Positions 45,625 to 55,504 of a stretch of 64,000 nucleotides of DNA are shown here, piece after piece. Positions within the stretch are counted from its first letter, which is position 1. Every line of letters begins with the position of its first letter. The notes under the pieces were generated by a model. It saw nothing but the letters and a program-made list of their open reading frames with translations, was not told the origin of the DNA and made no database searches. The DNA is taken from contig NZ_CP102097.1 in the NCBI RefSeq assembly GCF_024582835.1, positions 186,001 through 250,000 of the forward strand. Direction: 5' to 3'. The position numbers were made by a program, and so were the translations under genes. The stretch is from Vibrio japonicus (GTDB taxonomy: Bacteria > Pseudomonadota > Gammaproteobacteria > Enterobacterales > Vibrionaceae).

Positions 45625-46740
45625 CTACGCCGCTCTGTCTTGCTGATGAGCAGCAGAACTTATCGATGGATACGCACGCACTCCCTGATTAGCGAACTCA
45701 ATATAGCGAATCTCACCCACTTTTAGCTGTAGCTGCTCGGCCTTTTCACCAGTGATATCGATGTAGATAGCATCGGCACTTTGGTCATCTTGCAACGTAC
45801 ACTCGACCCGATAAAAAGCGCCAAGAAATTCAGATGATGTGATTCGAACAGGTAATGCACCTTTTGAGTGCTCTACAATGCGAACGCTTTCAGGGCGCAC
45901 AGCAAGAGCGAAATGATCACCGCGAGACAGCTCAACGTTTTCAATAGTAGGTAGCGGTATTAAAGACTCAGCGATACGTAAGCTTGTGTCCGTCGTCAAT
46001 GACGCTTCAATAAAGTTCATCTTCCCGACAAAGCCCGCCACAAAGCGAGTCGCTGGCTGCTGATAGATCTCTTGCGGCGTACCGACTTGCTCAATCACAC
46101 CATGATTCATAACCACAATGCGATCCGCCATGGTTAACGCCTCATCTTGGTCATGCGTAACCATAATCGTTGTGATCCCCAATTTGCGTTGGAGCTTACA
46201 TATTTCATCGCGCAGATGAACACGAACCTTGGCATCAAGCGCCGATAAAGGCTCGTCAAGAAGAAGCAAACCCGGAGATAGAGCCAACGCACGCGCCAAG
46301 GCTACACGTTGCTGCTGCCCGCCAGAAAGTTGGTTAGGGAATTTGTGCGTTGAAGTGGGAAGACCGATCATCTCAAGCCAGTATTCGACTTTCTCTAACG
46401 CTTCTTTGGTCGACATGCCTTGATTTTTTAAACCAATCGCAATGTTCTCTTGCACAGTCAGGTTCGGAAATAACGCGTAGGACTGGAAGACAATGCCAAA
46501 GTCACGCTTTTCAGGTGGTAGAAACGTCGTATCTTCGCCGTCTTGGTGGATACTGCCGGAAGTGGGTAAATCTAGTCCCGCTATCGCTCTCAGTAATGTT
46601 GTTTTCCCGCAGCCAGAAGGGCCAAGAAAGCAAACAAACTCCCCTTTTTCGATTGCTAAGGATATTTGCTTTAACGCGGTGAATTGGCCAAATTGCTTCA
46701 CCACATTTTCAATTCGTAGATAAGGTTGGTTAGTTGACAT
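45625..46740 (-). CDS. phnT: ABC transporter ATPase for 2-aminoethylphosphonate
   Basis: 371-aa ATPase of the spermidine/iron/AEP importer type. Walker A GPSGCGKTT at 40-48, Q-loop VFQSYALFP, signature LSGGQ at 138-142 and Walker B LLLLDEP at 158-164, with the switch histidine in MVTHD. A C-terminal TOBE-like regulatory domain follows (residues about 240-350). First gene of the phnT-permease-phnR operon. A TGGT-N4-ACCA palindrome lies 15 bases upstream of its start, a good place for repression by PhnR. Confidence 0.92.
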   Translation of the reverse strand: MSTNQPYLRIENVVKQFGQFTALKQISLAIEKGEFVCFLGPSGCGKTTLLRAIAGLDLPTSGSIHQDGEDTTFLPPEKRDFGIVFQSYALFPNLTVQENIAIGLKNQGMSTKEALEKVEYWLEMIGLPTSTHKFPNQLSGGQQQRVALARALALSPGLLLLDEPLSALDAKVRVHLRDEICKLQRKLGITTIMVTHDQDEALTMADRIVVMNHGVIEQVGTPQEIYQQPATRFVAGFVGKMNFIEASLTTDTSLRIAESLIPLPTIENVELSRGDHFALAVRPESVRIVEHSKGALPVRITSSEFLGAFYRVECTLQDDQSADAIYIDITGEKAEQLQLKVGEIRYIEFANQGVRAYPSISSAAHQQDRAA

Positions 46741-46755
46741 AACACACTCTCCAAA

Positions 46756-46767
46756 TGGTATATACCA
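46756..46767. promoter_or_regulatory. Candidate PhnR operator, upstream of phnT
   Basis: TGGTATATACCA, a perfect 12-bp palindrome just upstream of phnT. Two close relatives and one weaker copy lie in the phnS-phnW gap. Confidence 0.6.
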
Positions 46768-46851
46768 ATTTTAGTTTTAATGTGTTACAGCCGAATGACA
46801 AATTTATAGAGAAAAGATGACATCCAGATGACGAATAATAATTCAACAAAC

Positions 46852-46877
46852 GTAAAAAAGGAGAGCCAGCCCTCCTT
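46852..46877 (-). terminator. Terminator of phnS
   Basis: Six-base stem AAGGAG/CTCCTT (46858-46863 with 46872-46877) with an eight-base loop; on the minus strand it is followed by TTTTTT. It separates phnS from phnT. Confidence 0.65.
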
Positions 46878-46906
46878 CATTTAATACTTTCAAAACAAAA
46901 TGTTAC

Positions 46907-47914
46907 TTACGATTTCGGTTCAGACTTCGCGTCAAATTTTTCAGACCATTTCGCCAAAACTTCCGCACGTTTGCTGCCCATTTGCGCAAAGTCCATCTTC
47001 GCCATATTGTCTTGTACATTCGGGAAGTGGGATGTTGTCGCTTTCACATCTTTGTGAGCAACCACTGGGTACATTTCTACGTACAGTTCGTTCGCTGCTT
47101 TAGAGATTGACCAATCGACAACGCGTTTAGCTGCATCAGACTCTTTCACCAAACCAACCGCTTCAGATTCCCAGCCAATACCCTTTGGTGTGATGACATC
47201 TAACGGCGCACCCTGCGTTTTCAGTTTAGCGCCGCGGCTAGCCATAGAAATACCAATTGCGACTTCGCCCATACCAGCTTGAACACATGGTTTAGAACCA
47301 GAATGAGTGTAATGCGCGATGTTTTGGTCTAGATCTTTCATGTAGTTCCATGCTTTATCTTCGCCCATATTTTGCAGCCAAGCAGACACCTGCATGTAAC
47401 CAGTACCAGATGATGCAGGGTTAGGCATTGCAATGTGGCCTTTGTAAACTGGCTTAGTTAGGTCTTCCCAGCTTGTTGGTTTTGGAAGATTAAGCTGCTT
47501 TGCAACAATTTCGTTAAAGCATACCGCGTTAAAAAATGCGTCGTTGCCGTACCAAGCTTGGTTTGTTTGAGGATCGTTGAGGCTGTTATTAAGCTCGTTA
47601 ACCCCTTTTGGTGTGTAAGGCTTAAGAATGCCTTCTTCTTTAAGTAGCGCCATAGATGAGCCTGCCAAGCCCCAAACTACTTCAGCGTGTGGGTTATTTT
47701 TCTCTGCTAACAGCTTAGCCGTCATGATGCCTGTAGAATCGCGTACCCATTTAATCGATACGTCTGGATTTTCTTTCTCAAACGCTGATTTGTATTTTGC
47801 CAGAATGTCAGTTTCAAAAGCGGTGTAGACCGTCACTTCCTGTGCTGCCAATGCATTTGTTGCAAGCAGTGACACAAGTGCAGCTAGCGATCCTTTCATC
47901 AAACGGTTCTTCAT
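46907..47914 (-). CDS. phnS: Periplasmic binding protein for 2-aminoethylphosphonate
   Basis: 335-aa extracellular solute-binding protein of the iron/AEP group. Signal peptide MKNRLMKGSLAALVSLLATNALA, then a mature start QEVTVYTAFETD. The second of two adjacent ATGs (47914) is chosen because GGAG lies six to seven bases upstream. The mature protein ends in a lysine/serine-rich tail. It delivers AEP to the fused permease and PhnT. It is transcribed separately from phnT (a terminator lies between) and divergently from phnW; the shared 0.28 kb region has three candidate PhnR sites. Confidence 0.9.
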   Translation of the reverse strand: MKNRLMKGSLAALVSLLATNALAAQEVTVYTAFETDILAKYKSAFEKENPDVSIKWVRDSTGIMTAKLLAEKNNPHAEVVWGLAGSSMALLKEEGILKPYTPKGVNELNNSLNDPQTNQAWYGNDAFFNAVCFNEIVAKQLNLPKPTSWEDLTKPVYKGHIAMPNPASSGTGYMQVSAWLQNMGEDKAWNYMKDLDQNIAHYTHSGSKPCVQAGMGEVAIGISMASRGAKLKTQGAPLDVITPKGIGWESEAVGLVKESDAAKRVVDWSISKAANELYVEMYPVVAHKDVKATTSHFPNVQDNMAKMDFAQMGSKRAEVLAKWSEKFDAKSEPKS

Positions 47915-47976
47915 CATCTTCTCCAATTTAGACTATTTCGTTAGAGACCTGTTGCTTAGGAAAATGCCTAAACAAT

Positions 47977-47988
47977 TGGTCTGTACCA
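47977..47988. promoter_or_regulatory. Candidate PhnR operator, phnS side
   Basis: TGGTCTGTACCA, matching TGGT-N4-ACCA, about 65 bases upstream of phnS. A weaker version, TGCTATACACCC, follows at 47995-48006. Confidence 0.55.
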
Positions 47989-48176
47989 GTTAATTGCTAT
48001 ACACCCTAAAAGCGCTTTATGACGATTGTGTGAATAAAAATTGTCAATTTTGCTAAATGAAATTAAAAAAGACAGACACACAAAATCACACGACAAGTGA
48101 TGTTAAAGTTTTATGAATTTCGTAATTACGCTATTTACTCGTGTTTTAGCGTCCTGATAAAGTAGATTTCATATTC

Positions 48177-48188
48177 TGGTATACACCA
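48177..48188. promoter_or_regulatory. Candidate PhnR operator, phnW side
   Basis: TGGTATACACCA, matching TGGT-N4-ACCA, 22 bases upstream of the phnW ATG at 48211, where a bound repressor would block initiation. Confidence 0.58.
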
Positions 48189-48210
48189 AAAATAAGTAAT
48201 GGACACTGGC

Positions 48211-49326
48211 ATGAAAAACGAATATCTACTGCTGACACCTGGACCTTTATCGACATCTGAATCTGTACGCGAAGCGATGCTGAAAGACTGGTGTACTTGG
48301 GATGATGACTACAACAAAGAGATCGTCGAAGTCATTCGCACAAAACTGGTCAACTTAGCCACGCAGCAACAAGGCTACACTAGCGTACTCATGCAAGGCA
48401 GCGGCACCGCATCGGTTGAAGCAACCATCGGCAGCGCCATTGATAAAAACGGAAAGTTATTGGTCATCGATAACGGTGCATACGGCGCCCGTATTGCTCA
48501 AATAGCAGACTATCTGAACATCCCGTGCCATGTCGTTTCTCCCGGCGAAACATCACGGCCAAACTTGAACAAGGTTGAAACGGCATTGGCATCGGACCCG
48601 ACTATCAGCCACGTCGCCATTGTTCACTGCGAGACAACAACGGGCATGTTAAACCCGATTAAAGACGTTGCTGAATTAGCAAAACGCCACAATAAAACCG
48701 TGATTCTAGATGCGATGTCGAGCTTTGGCGGTATCCCTATGGACATCGGTGAGCTAGATATCGACTTTATGATCAGCTCTGCGAACAAATGCATTCAAGG
48801 TGTTCCGGGCTTTGGCTTTGTTATTGCCAAACAAAGTGAACTGGAGAAATGTAAAGGTCGTGCACGCTCGCTGAGCTTAGACCTCTATGACCAATGGCAT
48901 TGCATGGAAGCCAATCACGGTAAATGGCGTTTTACGTCACCAACACATACGGTACGCGCGTTCTACCAAGCGCTGCTCGAGCTTGAGCAAGAAGGCGGCA
49001 TTGAAGCGAGACACCAACGCTACCAAACCAACCAAAAGACATTGGTTAAAGGTATGCGCTCATTGGGTTTCGAGACGCTACTCAGTGACGATCTGCACTC
49101 ACCGATCATCACCTCTTTTTATTCACCAACCGATGAAACCTATCAATTCAAAACGTTTTATCACTCACTGAAAGAAAAAGGCTTTGTTATTTATCCGGGT
49201 AAAGTCTCCAACGCGGATTGTTTCCGAATCGGCAACATCGGTGAAGTTTACCCAGAAGATATTGAGCGATTAATCGTTGCGATTGGTCAGTCAATGTACT
49301 GGAAACAAGCAGAATTGGTGGCGTGA
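48211..49326 (+). CDS. phnW: 2-aminoethylphosphonate--pyruvate transaminase
   Basis: 371-aa PLP transaminase: AEP plus pyruvate gives phosphonoacetaldehyde plus alanine. The start at ATG 48211 gives the usual N-terminus ([16 protein letters not shown]); an ATG at 48199 would add four residues and cannot be excluded. PLP lysine is K193 in [11 protein letters not shown] (K194 in Salmonella PhnW) and the PLP-contacting DAMSSFGG lies at 167-174. Next in the pathway, phnX follows 58 bases later and completes conversion to acetaldehyde and phosphate. Both are under a candidate PhnR site. Confidence 0.96.
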   Translation: MKNEYLLLTPGPLSTSESVREAMLKDWCTWDDDYNKEIVEVIRTKLVNLATQQQGYTSVLMQGSGTASVEATIGSAIDKNGKLLVIDNGAYGARIAQIADYLNIPCHVVSPGETSRPNLNKVETALASDPTISHVAIVHCETTTGMLNPIKDVAELAKRHNKTVILDAMSSFGGIPMDIGELDIDFMISSANKCIQGVPGFGFVIAKQSELEKCKGRARSLSLDLYDQWHCMEANHGKWRFTSPTHTVRAFYQALLELEQEGGIEARHQRYQTNQKTLVKGMRSLGFETLLSDDLHSPIITSFYSPTDETYQFKTFYHSLKEKGFVIYPGKVSNADCFRIGNIGEVYPEDIERLIVAIGQSMYWKQAELVA

Positions 49327-49384
49327 GCACGGCTGCTCATTTAAACCAACTCATCACGCAACAACTACTTATAAGGAAAACGAC

Positions 49385-50206
49385 ATGACTGTATCAACTT
49401 CACCTGTACAAGCGGTTATTTTTGATTGGGCAGGCACCATTGTTGATTTTGGCTCTTTTGCACCAACCAGTATTTTTGTTGAAGCGTTTAAACAAGGCTT
49501 TGACTTTGAGATTTCACTCGATGAAGCACGTGAGCCTATGGGAGTGGGCAAATGGGATCATATCCAGGCTGTCGGCCGTATACCGCAAGTTGATAAACGC
49601 TGGCAAGAGCAGTTTGGCCGTTCAATGAACAGTGATGATGTCGACCGCATTTACGCGACTTTTATGCCGCTTCAAAAAGCGAAAGTTGCTGACCATGCCG
49701 AGCCGATTTTGAATGCCATTGAAGTCGTGAATCAACTTAAGCAGCGTGGCATTAAAATTGGTTCGTGTTCTGGCTACCCACGCGAAGTCATGGACGTATT
49801 GATCCCAGCTGCGGCAGATTACGGCTACCAGCCAGATTATGTGGTTGCCACTGACGACTTACCACAAGGTGGCCGCCCTGCACCATTCATGGCGCTCAAA
49901 AACGTCATCGAGCTAGGCGTGACCAACGTTGGCGCGTGCATCAAAGTGGATGACTCTGCGCCGGGCATCGATGAAGGGCATAACGCGGGCATGTGGACAG
50001 TGGGATTACTGCTTTCTGGAAATGAAGCCGGATTAACTTTTGAAGAATATCAAGCGGCTAGTGAAGAGACTCTTGCTAAAGCTCGCGAAAAAGCACGAGC
50101 AAAATTCATCAAGAGCTCGCCGCATTACCTTATTGATACTATCGCAGACCTCCCGGCTGTGATTGCTGAAATCGAAAGCCGAATTGAAGCTGGCGAACGT
50201 CCATAG
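49385..50206 (+). CDS. phnX: Phosphonoacetaldehyde hydrolase (phosphonatase)
   Basis: 273-aa HAD-superfamily enzyme that cleaves the C-P bond of phosphonoacetaldehyde to acetaldehyde and phosphate. Nucleophile D14 (VIFDWAGT) and Schiff-base lysine K56 (PMGVGKWDH) fit D12 and K53 of the Bacillus enzyme. The [14 protein letters not shown] stretch supplies the Mg2+-binding acidic residues. The start at 49385 has AAGGAAA upstream; a longer frame from 49277 runs into phnW and is not used. Terminator follows at 50229-50258. Confidence 0.96.
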   Translation: MTVSTSPVQAVIFDWAGTIVDFGSFAPTSIFVEAFKQGFDFEISLDEAREPMGVGKWDHIQAVGRIPQVDKRWQEQFGRSMNSDDVDRIYATFMPLQKAKVADHAEPILNAIEVVNQLKQRGIKIGSCSGYPREVMDVLIPAAADYGYQPDYVVATDDLPQGGRPAPFMALKNVIELGVTNVGACIKVDDSAPGIDEGHNAGMWTVGLLLSGNEAGLTFEEYQAASEETLAKAREKARAKFIKSSPHYLIDTIADLPAVIAEIESRIEAGERP

Positions 50207-50228
50207 GATTTAAGCAATAAAAGCAGTT

Positions 50229-50258
50229 CGGGCGCTCTTAAACAGAGCGCCCGCTTTA
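50229..50258 (+). terminator. Intrinsic terminator after phnX
   Basis: 9-bp GC-rich stem (50229-50237 with 50245-50253), loop TTAAACA, followed by CTTTATTAT. Confidence 0.75.
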
Positions 50259-50308
50259 TTATCGTTTCTTAAAGAGTTGGTTAATACTAATCGATTGATA
50301 TAAGTGCA

Positions 50309-50983
50309 TTAAGCAACAAGAATCTCTCTCAGTTGATGCAATGAATTCACCGTATACTTTGGCGAAATCCCTTGTACCTGCTCTTCGCTATGGCTGTTTA
50401 GCCAACACGTTTCGATGCCAAAGTTAATACCACCGAGAATATCCGAGTGCGGGTTATCGCCCACCATCAATATTTTGCTTTTACACGGATTCCCCATCAC
50501 TTCTAGGGCATGACTGAAGATACCCGCATCCGGTTTTGCTACGCCGACTTCCTCAGAAATGATCACATGGTCAAAGAACTCTGTCATACCTGTTCTTTCT
50601 AAACGAATCGCTTGTAGCTCAGTAAATCCATTCGTAATGATGCCCATTTTCGCTTTGCCGTGGAGGGCTTCCATGAGCTCTTTAGCACCCGGCAGCAGTG
50701 TACAAATATCAGCCATCGCTTCCAAAAAGGCGCTATTGAGTTCTTGCGTTGTGGTTTCTAATTTCTCAGCCCACTCCTGAAAGCGCGTGTGTTTAAGTTC
50801 GTGGGCGGTAATCTTACCGTCTTGGTAGTCCACCCATAAAGGCTTGTTCACCTTTTGGTAATGCTCAAAGTCCTGTTGAGTAAAATCGACACCTTTGCGA
50901 GAGAACATCAGCTGCATCCCCTTGAATGAATCAAAGTGGAACAGGGTTTCGTCAGCGTCAAACAAGATCCAATCGTACTTCAT
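50309..50983 (-). CDS. yjjG: YjjG-type pyrimidine 5'-nucleotidase
   Basis: 224-aa HAD hydrolase, one residue shorter than E. coli YjjG and closely similar at the N-terminus ([18 protein letters not shown]). Catalytic aspartates D9 and D11 (DADET), the ITNG motif II threonine and the VGDNPHSDI motif IV acids are present. It dephosphorylates dUMP, dTMP and non-canonical pyrimidine nucleotides, helping keep the nucleotide pool clean. It diverges from a LysR gene starting at 51079. Confident. Confidence 0.94.
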   Translation of the reverse strand: MKYDWILFDADETLFHFDSFKGMQLMFSRKGVDFTQQDFEHYQKVNKPLWVDYQDGKITAHELKHTRFQEWAEKLETTTQELNSAFLEAMADICTLLPGAKELMEALHGKAKMGIITNGFTELQAIRLERTGMTEFFDHVIISEEVGVAKPDAGIFSHALEVMGNPCKSKILMVGDNPHSDILGGINFGIETCWLNSHSEEQVQGISPKYTVNSLHQLREILVA

Positions 50984-51078
50984 TTTTCTCTCCTCAAATT
51001 TGCAGCGCTAGTGTAGATTGTTTTCCATTAGATGATAATCTAAGAATATAGAAAATAATTGTAAACTAAAACTCAACT

Positions 51079-52008
51079 ATGCAAGCTTTCTCATCCATTC
51101 CTGTTTTTGTTGCCGTCGTCGAATGCGGTGGCTTCTCTCCTGCGGCAAACAAACTTAACATCACTAAGTCAGCGGTGAGTAAGCGCATCAACCAGCTGGA
51201 AGACGAACTGGGTATTCGCCTGCTCAACCGCACCACCAGAAAACTGAGCCTAACCGAAGCGGGTAAACGCTATTATGAGTATGTTTCTCAATCTTTAAAC
51301 CTAGCTCAGCAAGGGATCGACGCAGTCACCGAGCTACAAGGAAAGCCACGCGGGAAGCTCAAATTAACCGCTCCCATGTCTTTCGGTGTGCTGCATGTTG
51401 CGCCTTTAGTGGCGGAGTTCCTGACCCGTTACCCTGATGTCGAGATAGATCTCCAACTGGAAGATCGCATGGTGGATTTGGTTCAGGATGGCTATGACTT
51501 AGGTATCCGCATTGGCAACCTACCCCTCTCAAACCTTGTCGCCAAACGACTCACTCCGTGCCGAAGCGTACTTTGTGCATCGCCTGATTATCTAAAGCAA
51601 CACGGTTCTCCAACCAAACCGTCCGACCTGTCGAGTCATAACTGCCTGCAATACTCCTACTACCGTGGTGGTTCGGAGTGGACCTTTGAGTCAATGGGGC
51701 ATGAGTTTAAAGTCGTGCCAAAAGGTCGCTTAACGGTTAACAATAGTGAGGCGATCCGCAGAGCAGTGATTGAAGGTGTGGGTATTGGCCAACTGCCTAC
51801 TTTCATCGTCGCAAAAGACATTGCTGCTGGCTCGCTCGTTCCCGTGATGCAAGACTACCAACTTCCCATACACGCCGTTTACGCAGTCTTTCCAGAACGA
51901 AAACATATGCCTGTAAAAGTAAGATCTTTCATTGATTTCATCAGTGAGCGATTAGGCGCAGATAGGCCTTACTGGGATGACTTGATTAAAGGCACGCTCA
52001 ATGTGTGA
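51079..52008 (+). CDS. LysR-family transcriptional regulator
   Basis: 309-aa regulator. N-terminal winged helix-turn-helix at residues about 5-65 (GGFSPAANKLNITKSAVSKRINQLEDELG), then a substrate-binding domain (about 90-295) of the CrgA-like group, with PRGKLKLTAPMSFG at its start. Target genes are not evident: the divergent neighbour is yjjG, which does not normally have a LysR regulator, and a small acidic ORF and elbB follow on the same strand. Effector unknown. Confidence 0.9.
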   Translation: MQAFSSIPVFVAVVECGGFSPAANKLNITKSAVSKRINQLEDELGIRLLNRTTRKLSLTEAGKRYYEYVSQSLNLAQQGIDAVTELQGKPRGKLKLTAPMSFGVLHVAPLVAEFLTRYPDVEIDLQLEDRMVDLVQDGYDLGIRIGNLPLSNLVAKRLTPCRSVLCASPDYLKQHGSPTKPSDLSSHNCLQYSYYRGGSEWTFESMGHEFKVVPKGRLTVNNSEAIRRAVIEGVGIGQLPTFIVAKDIAAGSLVPVMQDYQLPIHAVYAVFPERKHMPVKVRSFIDFISERLGADRPYWDDLIKGTLNV

Positions 52009-52129
52009 TCTCATGCCCACAGTACAGAACAATCCATTTTTCTTTGCAAACTCATGATTTAACGCAAATAAATGTAACTTCCTCCTGTTTACATTACCTG
52101 AGGAGAACAACCCAATTAAGGAGCCTGCA

Positions 52130-52264
52130 ATGAAACATTTTCTCCCTTCTAGCGTCATGCTTACTCCTTTTGTTGTTAAATACTATGCTTCTCCAGAAGA
52201 AGACGAGGATCTTGAACAACTCGACGAAGAGTGCGTAGAGCAACAACCCGAAGAAGAAGATTGA
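52130..52264 (+). CDS. Small acidic protein, 44 aa
   Basis: A short frame with a very good ribosome site (AAGGAG seven bases before the ATG) encoding MKHFLPSSVMLTPFVVKYYA followed by an acidic tail (PEEDEDLEQLDEE...PEEED). About 40% of the second half is Asp/Glu. No signal peptide or membrane segment is clear. I do not recognise the family. It lies between the LysR gene and elbB. The strong ribosome site and compositional contrast argue for a real gene, but its shortness leaves doubt. Confidence 0.6.
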   Translation: MKHFLPSSVMLTPFVVKYYASPEEDEDLEQLDEECVEQQPEEED

Positions 52265-52313
52265 GATCCACTTCCAATCGTTATTGGAAAAGATCATCTA
52301 CCCTAAGTAGCAC

Positions 52314-52354
52314 TAGTAACAAAGCGTTAGTAACAACGCGTTAGTAACAAAAGG
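52314..52354. repeat. 14-bp tandem repeat, about 2.9 copies
   Basis: TAGTAACAAAGCGT, TAGTAACAACGCGT, then TAGTAACAAAAGG directly in front of elbB; the last copy carries the AAGG ribosome site. It may vary in number and alter the elbB leader. Confidence 0.6.
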
Positions 52355-52365
52355 AAACGTTAACG

Positions 52366-53016
52366 ATGAAAAAAGTAGCCGTCATACTTAGTGGCTCAGG
52401 TGTATTCGATGGATCTGAAATCCATGAGGCTGTACTAGCATTGCATGCAATAGAAAAAGAAGGTGCGAGCTGGCACTGTTTCGCGCCTGATATCGATCAG
52501 CTTCACGTGATTAATCATAAAACCGGCGAAGAAATGGATGAAAAGCGCAACGTGCTCGTCGAAGCTGCACGTATTGCGCGTGGAAATATTGAAGACGTCG
52601 AAAAGTTACATGCGGATGACTTTGATGCTCTGCTTCTGCCGGGAGGATTTGGCGCAGCCAAAAATCTGACAGACTTTGCAGTAAAAGGCGCAGAATGCAG
52701 TATTAACACGCATGTCGCTAGGGCTTGTCGCGATTTTGCTAATGCCAAGAAGCCAGCTGGCTACTTATGTATTTCGCCAGTAATTATACCGATGATCTAC
52801 GAAAATGGTGTGAAAGGTACGATAGGTAACGACGCGGCCACATCTGCTGCGTTTGACGCTATGGGCGGTGTTCATACCGACTGTTCAGTGAACAGCATTG
52901 TCTACGATGAAGAGCACAAGGTGCTTTCTACTCCCGCTTATATGCTCGCTGGCTCAATTTCTGAAGCCGCTAGTGGTATCGAGAAGTTGGTGTCAAAACT
53001 CATCTCCCTCACCTAA
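52366..53016 (+). CDS. elbB: ElbB, isoprenoid-associated glyoxalase-like protein
   Basis: 216-aa protein of the DJ-1/PfpI (ES1) superfamily, near the length of E. coli ElbB (217). The starting stretch VILSGSGVFDGSEIHEAV is diagnostic; LLPGGFGAAKNL carries the oxyanion region and the candidate nucleophile elbow is GYLCISP. A weak glyoxalase activity is reported for the family and a link to isoprenoid synthesis was suggested from E. coli work; the true role is unclear. Single-gene unit with AAGGAAA upstream and a hairpin terminator at 53039-53075. Confidence 0.94.
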   Translation: MKKVAVILSGSGVFDGSEIHEAVLALHAIEKEGASWHCFAPDIDQLHVINHKTGEEMDEKRNVLVEAARIARGNIEDVEKLHADDFDALLLPGGFGAAKNLTDFAVKGAECSINTHVARACRDFANAKKPAGYLCISPVIIPMIYENGVKGTIGNDAATSAAFDAMGGVHTDCSVNSIVYDEEHKVLSTPAYMLAGSISEAASGIEKLVSKLISLT

Positions 53017-53038
53017 TATTGAATTTTTATTCAACCCT

Positions 53039-53075
53039 ACCCAATCCAATTCATTTATGGATTGGGTGCTTTAGC
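53039..53075 (+). terminator. Terminator after elbB
   Basis: 10-bp perfect stem ACCCAATCCA/TGGATTGGGT (53039-53048 with 53058-53067), then GCTTTAG. The remaining gap to 53312 holds the promoter of the next gene and nothing else recognisable. Confidence 0.6.
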
Positions 53076-53312
53076 ATTCACCAAGCCTTGCTTTATTGAC
53101 AACCAAAAAACAGATAACCAATTAATATTTAACACTTATATCAACAAAAATATACAACAAGACTCATATCACAATTCCGACTTAAACTAATACTTTTGGG
53201 CTATACGCCAATCTAATTTCGCCTATACTCAATGTCAACTTACGCAATTTTATTCATAACAAACCAATGGATTGATTTGCGTTTTGTAACCCAATAACAA
53301 TGGAGCAAGCCA

Positions 53313-54461
53313 ATGACTAGTGCGTTTTTCATTCCTACAGTTAACCTAATGGGTGCTGGTTGTCTTACAGACGCAGCAGATAACATCCAATCTCAAGGTT
53401 TTAAAAAAGGCCTTATCGTCACTGACAAAATCTTGAACCAAATCGGTGTTGTTAAAAAAGTTCAAGACCTTCTTACAGAACGTGGGGTTGGTACTGTAGT
53501 CTTTGATGGCACTCAGCCTAACCCAACTATCTCTAACGTGAATGACGGGCTTGAACTGTTAAAATCCAATGACTGTGATTTCGTTGTTTCTCTGGGCGGC
53601 GGTTCTCCGCACGACTGTGCAAAAGGTATCGCTCTTGTTGCATCAAACGGTGGGAAAATTGGCGACTACGAAGGCGTAGACCAGTCAGCTAAGCCTATGC
53701 TGCCATTGATTGCTATCAACACAACAGCAGGTACGGCATCTGAAATGACACGTTTCTGCATCATTACCGATGAAGAGCGCCACATTAAGATGGCTATCGT
53801 TGATAAGCACACAACGCCACTTGTTTCGGTAAATGATCCTGAGCTAATGCTAGCAAAACCAGCTTCGCTGACTGCAGCAACAGGGATGGACGCACTTACA
53901 CACGCTGTTGAAGCTTACGTATCAACAGCAGCGACACCAATCACTGATGCTGTCGCGATTAAAGCGATCGAGCTGATCCATGCGCATCTACGCACGGCTG
54001 TAAGCAACGGCGACGATCTTGAAGCACGTGAGCAAATGGCTTACGCACAGTTTATGGCGGGTATGGCGTTTAACAATGCGTCACTGGGTTACGTTCACGC
54101 AATGGCGCACCAGCTAGGTGGGTTCTACGACTTACCTCATGGTGTTTGTAACGCGATTCTTCTTCCGCACGTACAACGTTACAACGCGCAAGTGGTACCT
54201 GCTCGTCTACGCGACGTAGCGAAAGCACTGGGTGTAAATGTTGAAGGTATGACACCAGAACAAGGTGCGGACGCGGCGATCGACGCAATCGTGTCACTAG
54301 CGAAAGATGTTGGCATCCCAGCAGGCATCCAAGAGCTTGGTGCAAAATCAGAAGATATCCCTACCCTTGCTGATAATGCGCTAAAAGACGCTTGTGGTTT
54401 TACCAACCCTAAACAAGCCACTCACGAAGAGATCTCTGCTATCTTCGAAGCAGCAATGTAA
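53313..54461 (+). CDS. yiaY: Iron-containing alcohol dehydrogenase, YiaY type
   Basis: 382-aa group III (iron-activated) alcohol dehydrogenase. The NAD-binding motif is [13 protein letters not shown], and the iron ligands are in [12 protein letters not shown] (Asp and His), [16 protein letters not shown] (two His). It closely follows the pattern of Zymomonas AdhB and E. coli YiaY. It reversibly interconverts ethanol or other primary alcohols and aldehydes with NAD, in fermentation or detoxification; an L-threonine-related role has been proposed for YiaY. GGAG lies before the ATG. Terminator at 54492-54513. Confidence 0.9.
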   Translation: MTSAFFIPTVNLMGAGCLTDAADNIQSQGFKKGLIVTDKILNQIGVVKKVQDLLTERGVGTVVFDGTQPNPTISNVNDGLELLKSNDCDFVVSLGGGSPHDCAKGIALVASNGGKIGDYEGVDQSAKPMLPLIAINTTAGTASEMTRFCIITDEERHIKMAIVDKHTTPLVSVNDPELMLAKPASLTAATGMDALTHAVEAYVSTAATPITDAVAIKAIELIHAHLRTAVSNGDDLEAREQMAYAQFMAGMAFNNASLGYVHAMAHQLGGFYDLPHGVCNAILLPHVQRYNAQVVPARLRDVAKALGVNVEGMTPEQGADAAIDAIVSLAKDVGIPAGIQELGAKSEDIPTLADNALKDACGFTNPKQATHEEISAIFEAAM

Positions 54462-54491
54462 AGTTTCTCACCTTTCATCCTTTTCCTATTC

Positions 54492-54513
54492 AAGCCTCTT
54501 CGGAGGCTTTTTT
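54492..54513 (+). terminator. Intrinsic terminator after the alcohol dehydrogenase gene
   Basis: 7-bp stem AAGCCTC/GAGGCTT with a stable TTCG loop, then TTTT. Confidence 0.9.
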
Positions 54514-54676
54514 CATGCCTTAGCTTCTAAAATACCGTCTACAATCATATTACTAAACAAAATCAGTCGCGGGTTATCGGTTGTTCAGGGGCCTTGCTTT
54601 AACCTCTATTCTCGAAATTTAGACTTTCGAAAGATGAACACGCTTCTGGAGACGTTGCAATGACACGGAGTGAAAT

Positions 54677-55408
54677 ATGAAACCAGTACTAGCACTAAGC
54701 CTGGCAATTCTAAGCTGTTCGGTAATCGCTGGAGAGAACAAAGTTTACAATGTAAATGGTAGTGAATACGAGGGCTACTGGGCTGCTGTCGATGACAACG
54801 CGCCACTGGTATTGCTCATTCATGACTGGGATGGTCTCACGGATTATGAAGTGAAGCGTGCCAATATGCTAAACGACTTGGGATACAACGTATTTGCTGC
54901 CGATTTGTTTGGTAAAGGTATCCGCCCAACAAAAGTTGAGGATAGACGACAACATACAGGTGAACTTTACGAAGACCGAGAAAAACTCAGAGCCTTGATG
55001 CAAGGCAGCCTGGATTTCGCTTCAAAATTGACCAAAAAAACGCCTAAAACCGTCGTGATGGGATATTGTTTTGGTGGAGCCGCTGTTTTGGAGTCTGCTC
55101 GTGCTGGAATGAACGTAAAAGGCTTTGTCACATTCCACGGTGGTTTAACAACACCAGAAGGTCAAAATTATGAAGAGACCAAAGCCCCAATTTTGATTCT
55201 CCATGGTACAGCAGACTCAGCCATCACTATGGATCAATTTGCGGATTTAGCAGACGCATTAGAGGCTCAGCAAGTCGATCATGAGATGATCACTTACAGC
55301 GGAGCACCTCATGCATTCACTGTCTTTGATAGCCCTAGATACCGTAAAAACGCGGATGAAAAGTCTTGGAAACGTTTTGCTGAGTTTCTGGCACAAGTAA
55401 CGAAGTAG
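54677..55408 (+). CDS. Secreted dienelactone hydrolase-family protein
   Basis: 243-aa alpha/beta hydrolase with a signal peptide (MKPVLALSLAILSCSVIAG). The catalytic cysteine is in VVMGYCFGGAAV, the aspartate in GTADSAIT and the histidine in SGAPHAFTVF, as in dienelactone hydrolase. Export to the periplasm is seen in one branch of the family. Substrate is unknown; a link to chlorocatechol degradation is unlikely because no such genes are nearby. Single-gene unit. Confidence 0.88.
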   Translation: MKPVLALSLAILSCSVIAGENKVYNVNGSEYEGYWAAVDDNAPLVLLIHDWDGLTDYEVKRANMLNDLGYNVFAADLFGKGIRPTKVEDRRQHTGELYEDREKLRALMQGSLDFASKLTKKTPKTVVMGYCFGGAAVLESARAGMNVKGFVTFHGGLTTPEGQNYEETKAPILILHGTADSAITMDQFADLADALEAQQVDHEMITYSGAPHAFTVFDSPRYRKNADEKSWKRFAEFLAQVTK

Positions 55409-55504
55409 CAGTTTTGAGTGTAGATCTTAACTCTCCCGCTAAGGACTCCCCCCTCTAGCACAATGGTTTAGATCTACGCTCACTTTATTCGCAGTAAGCA
55501 TTTA

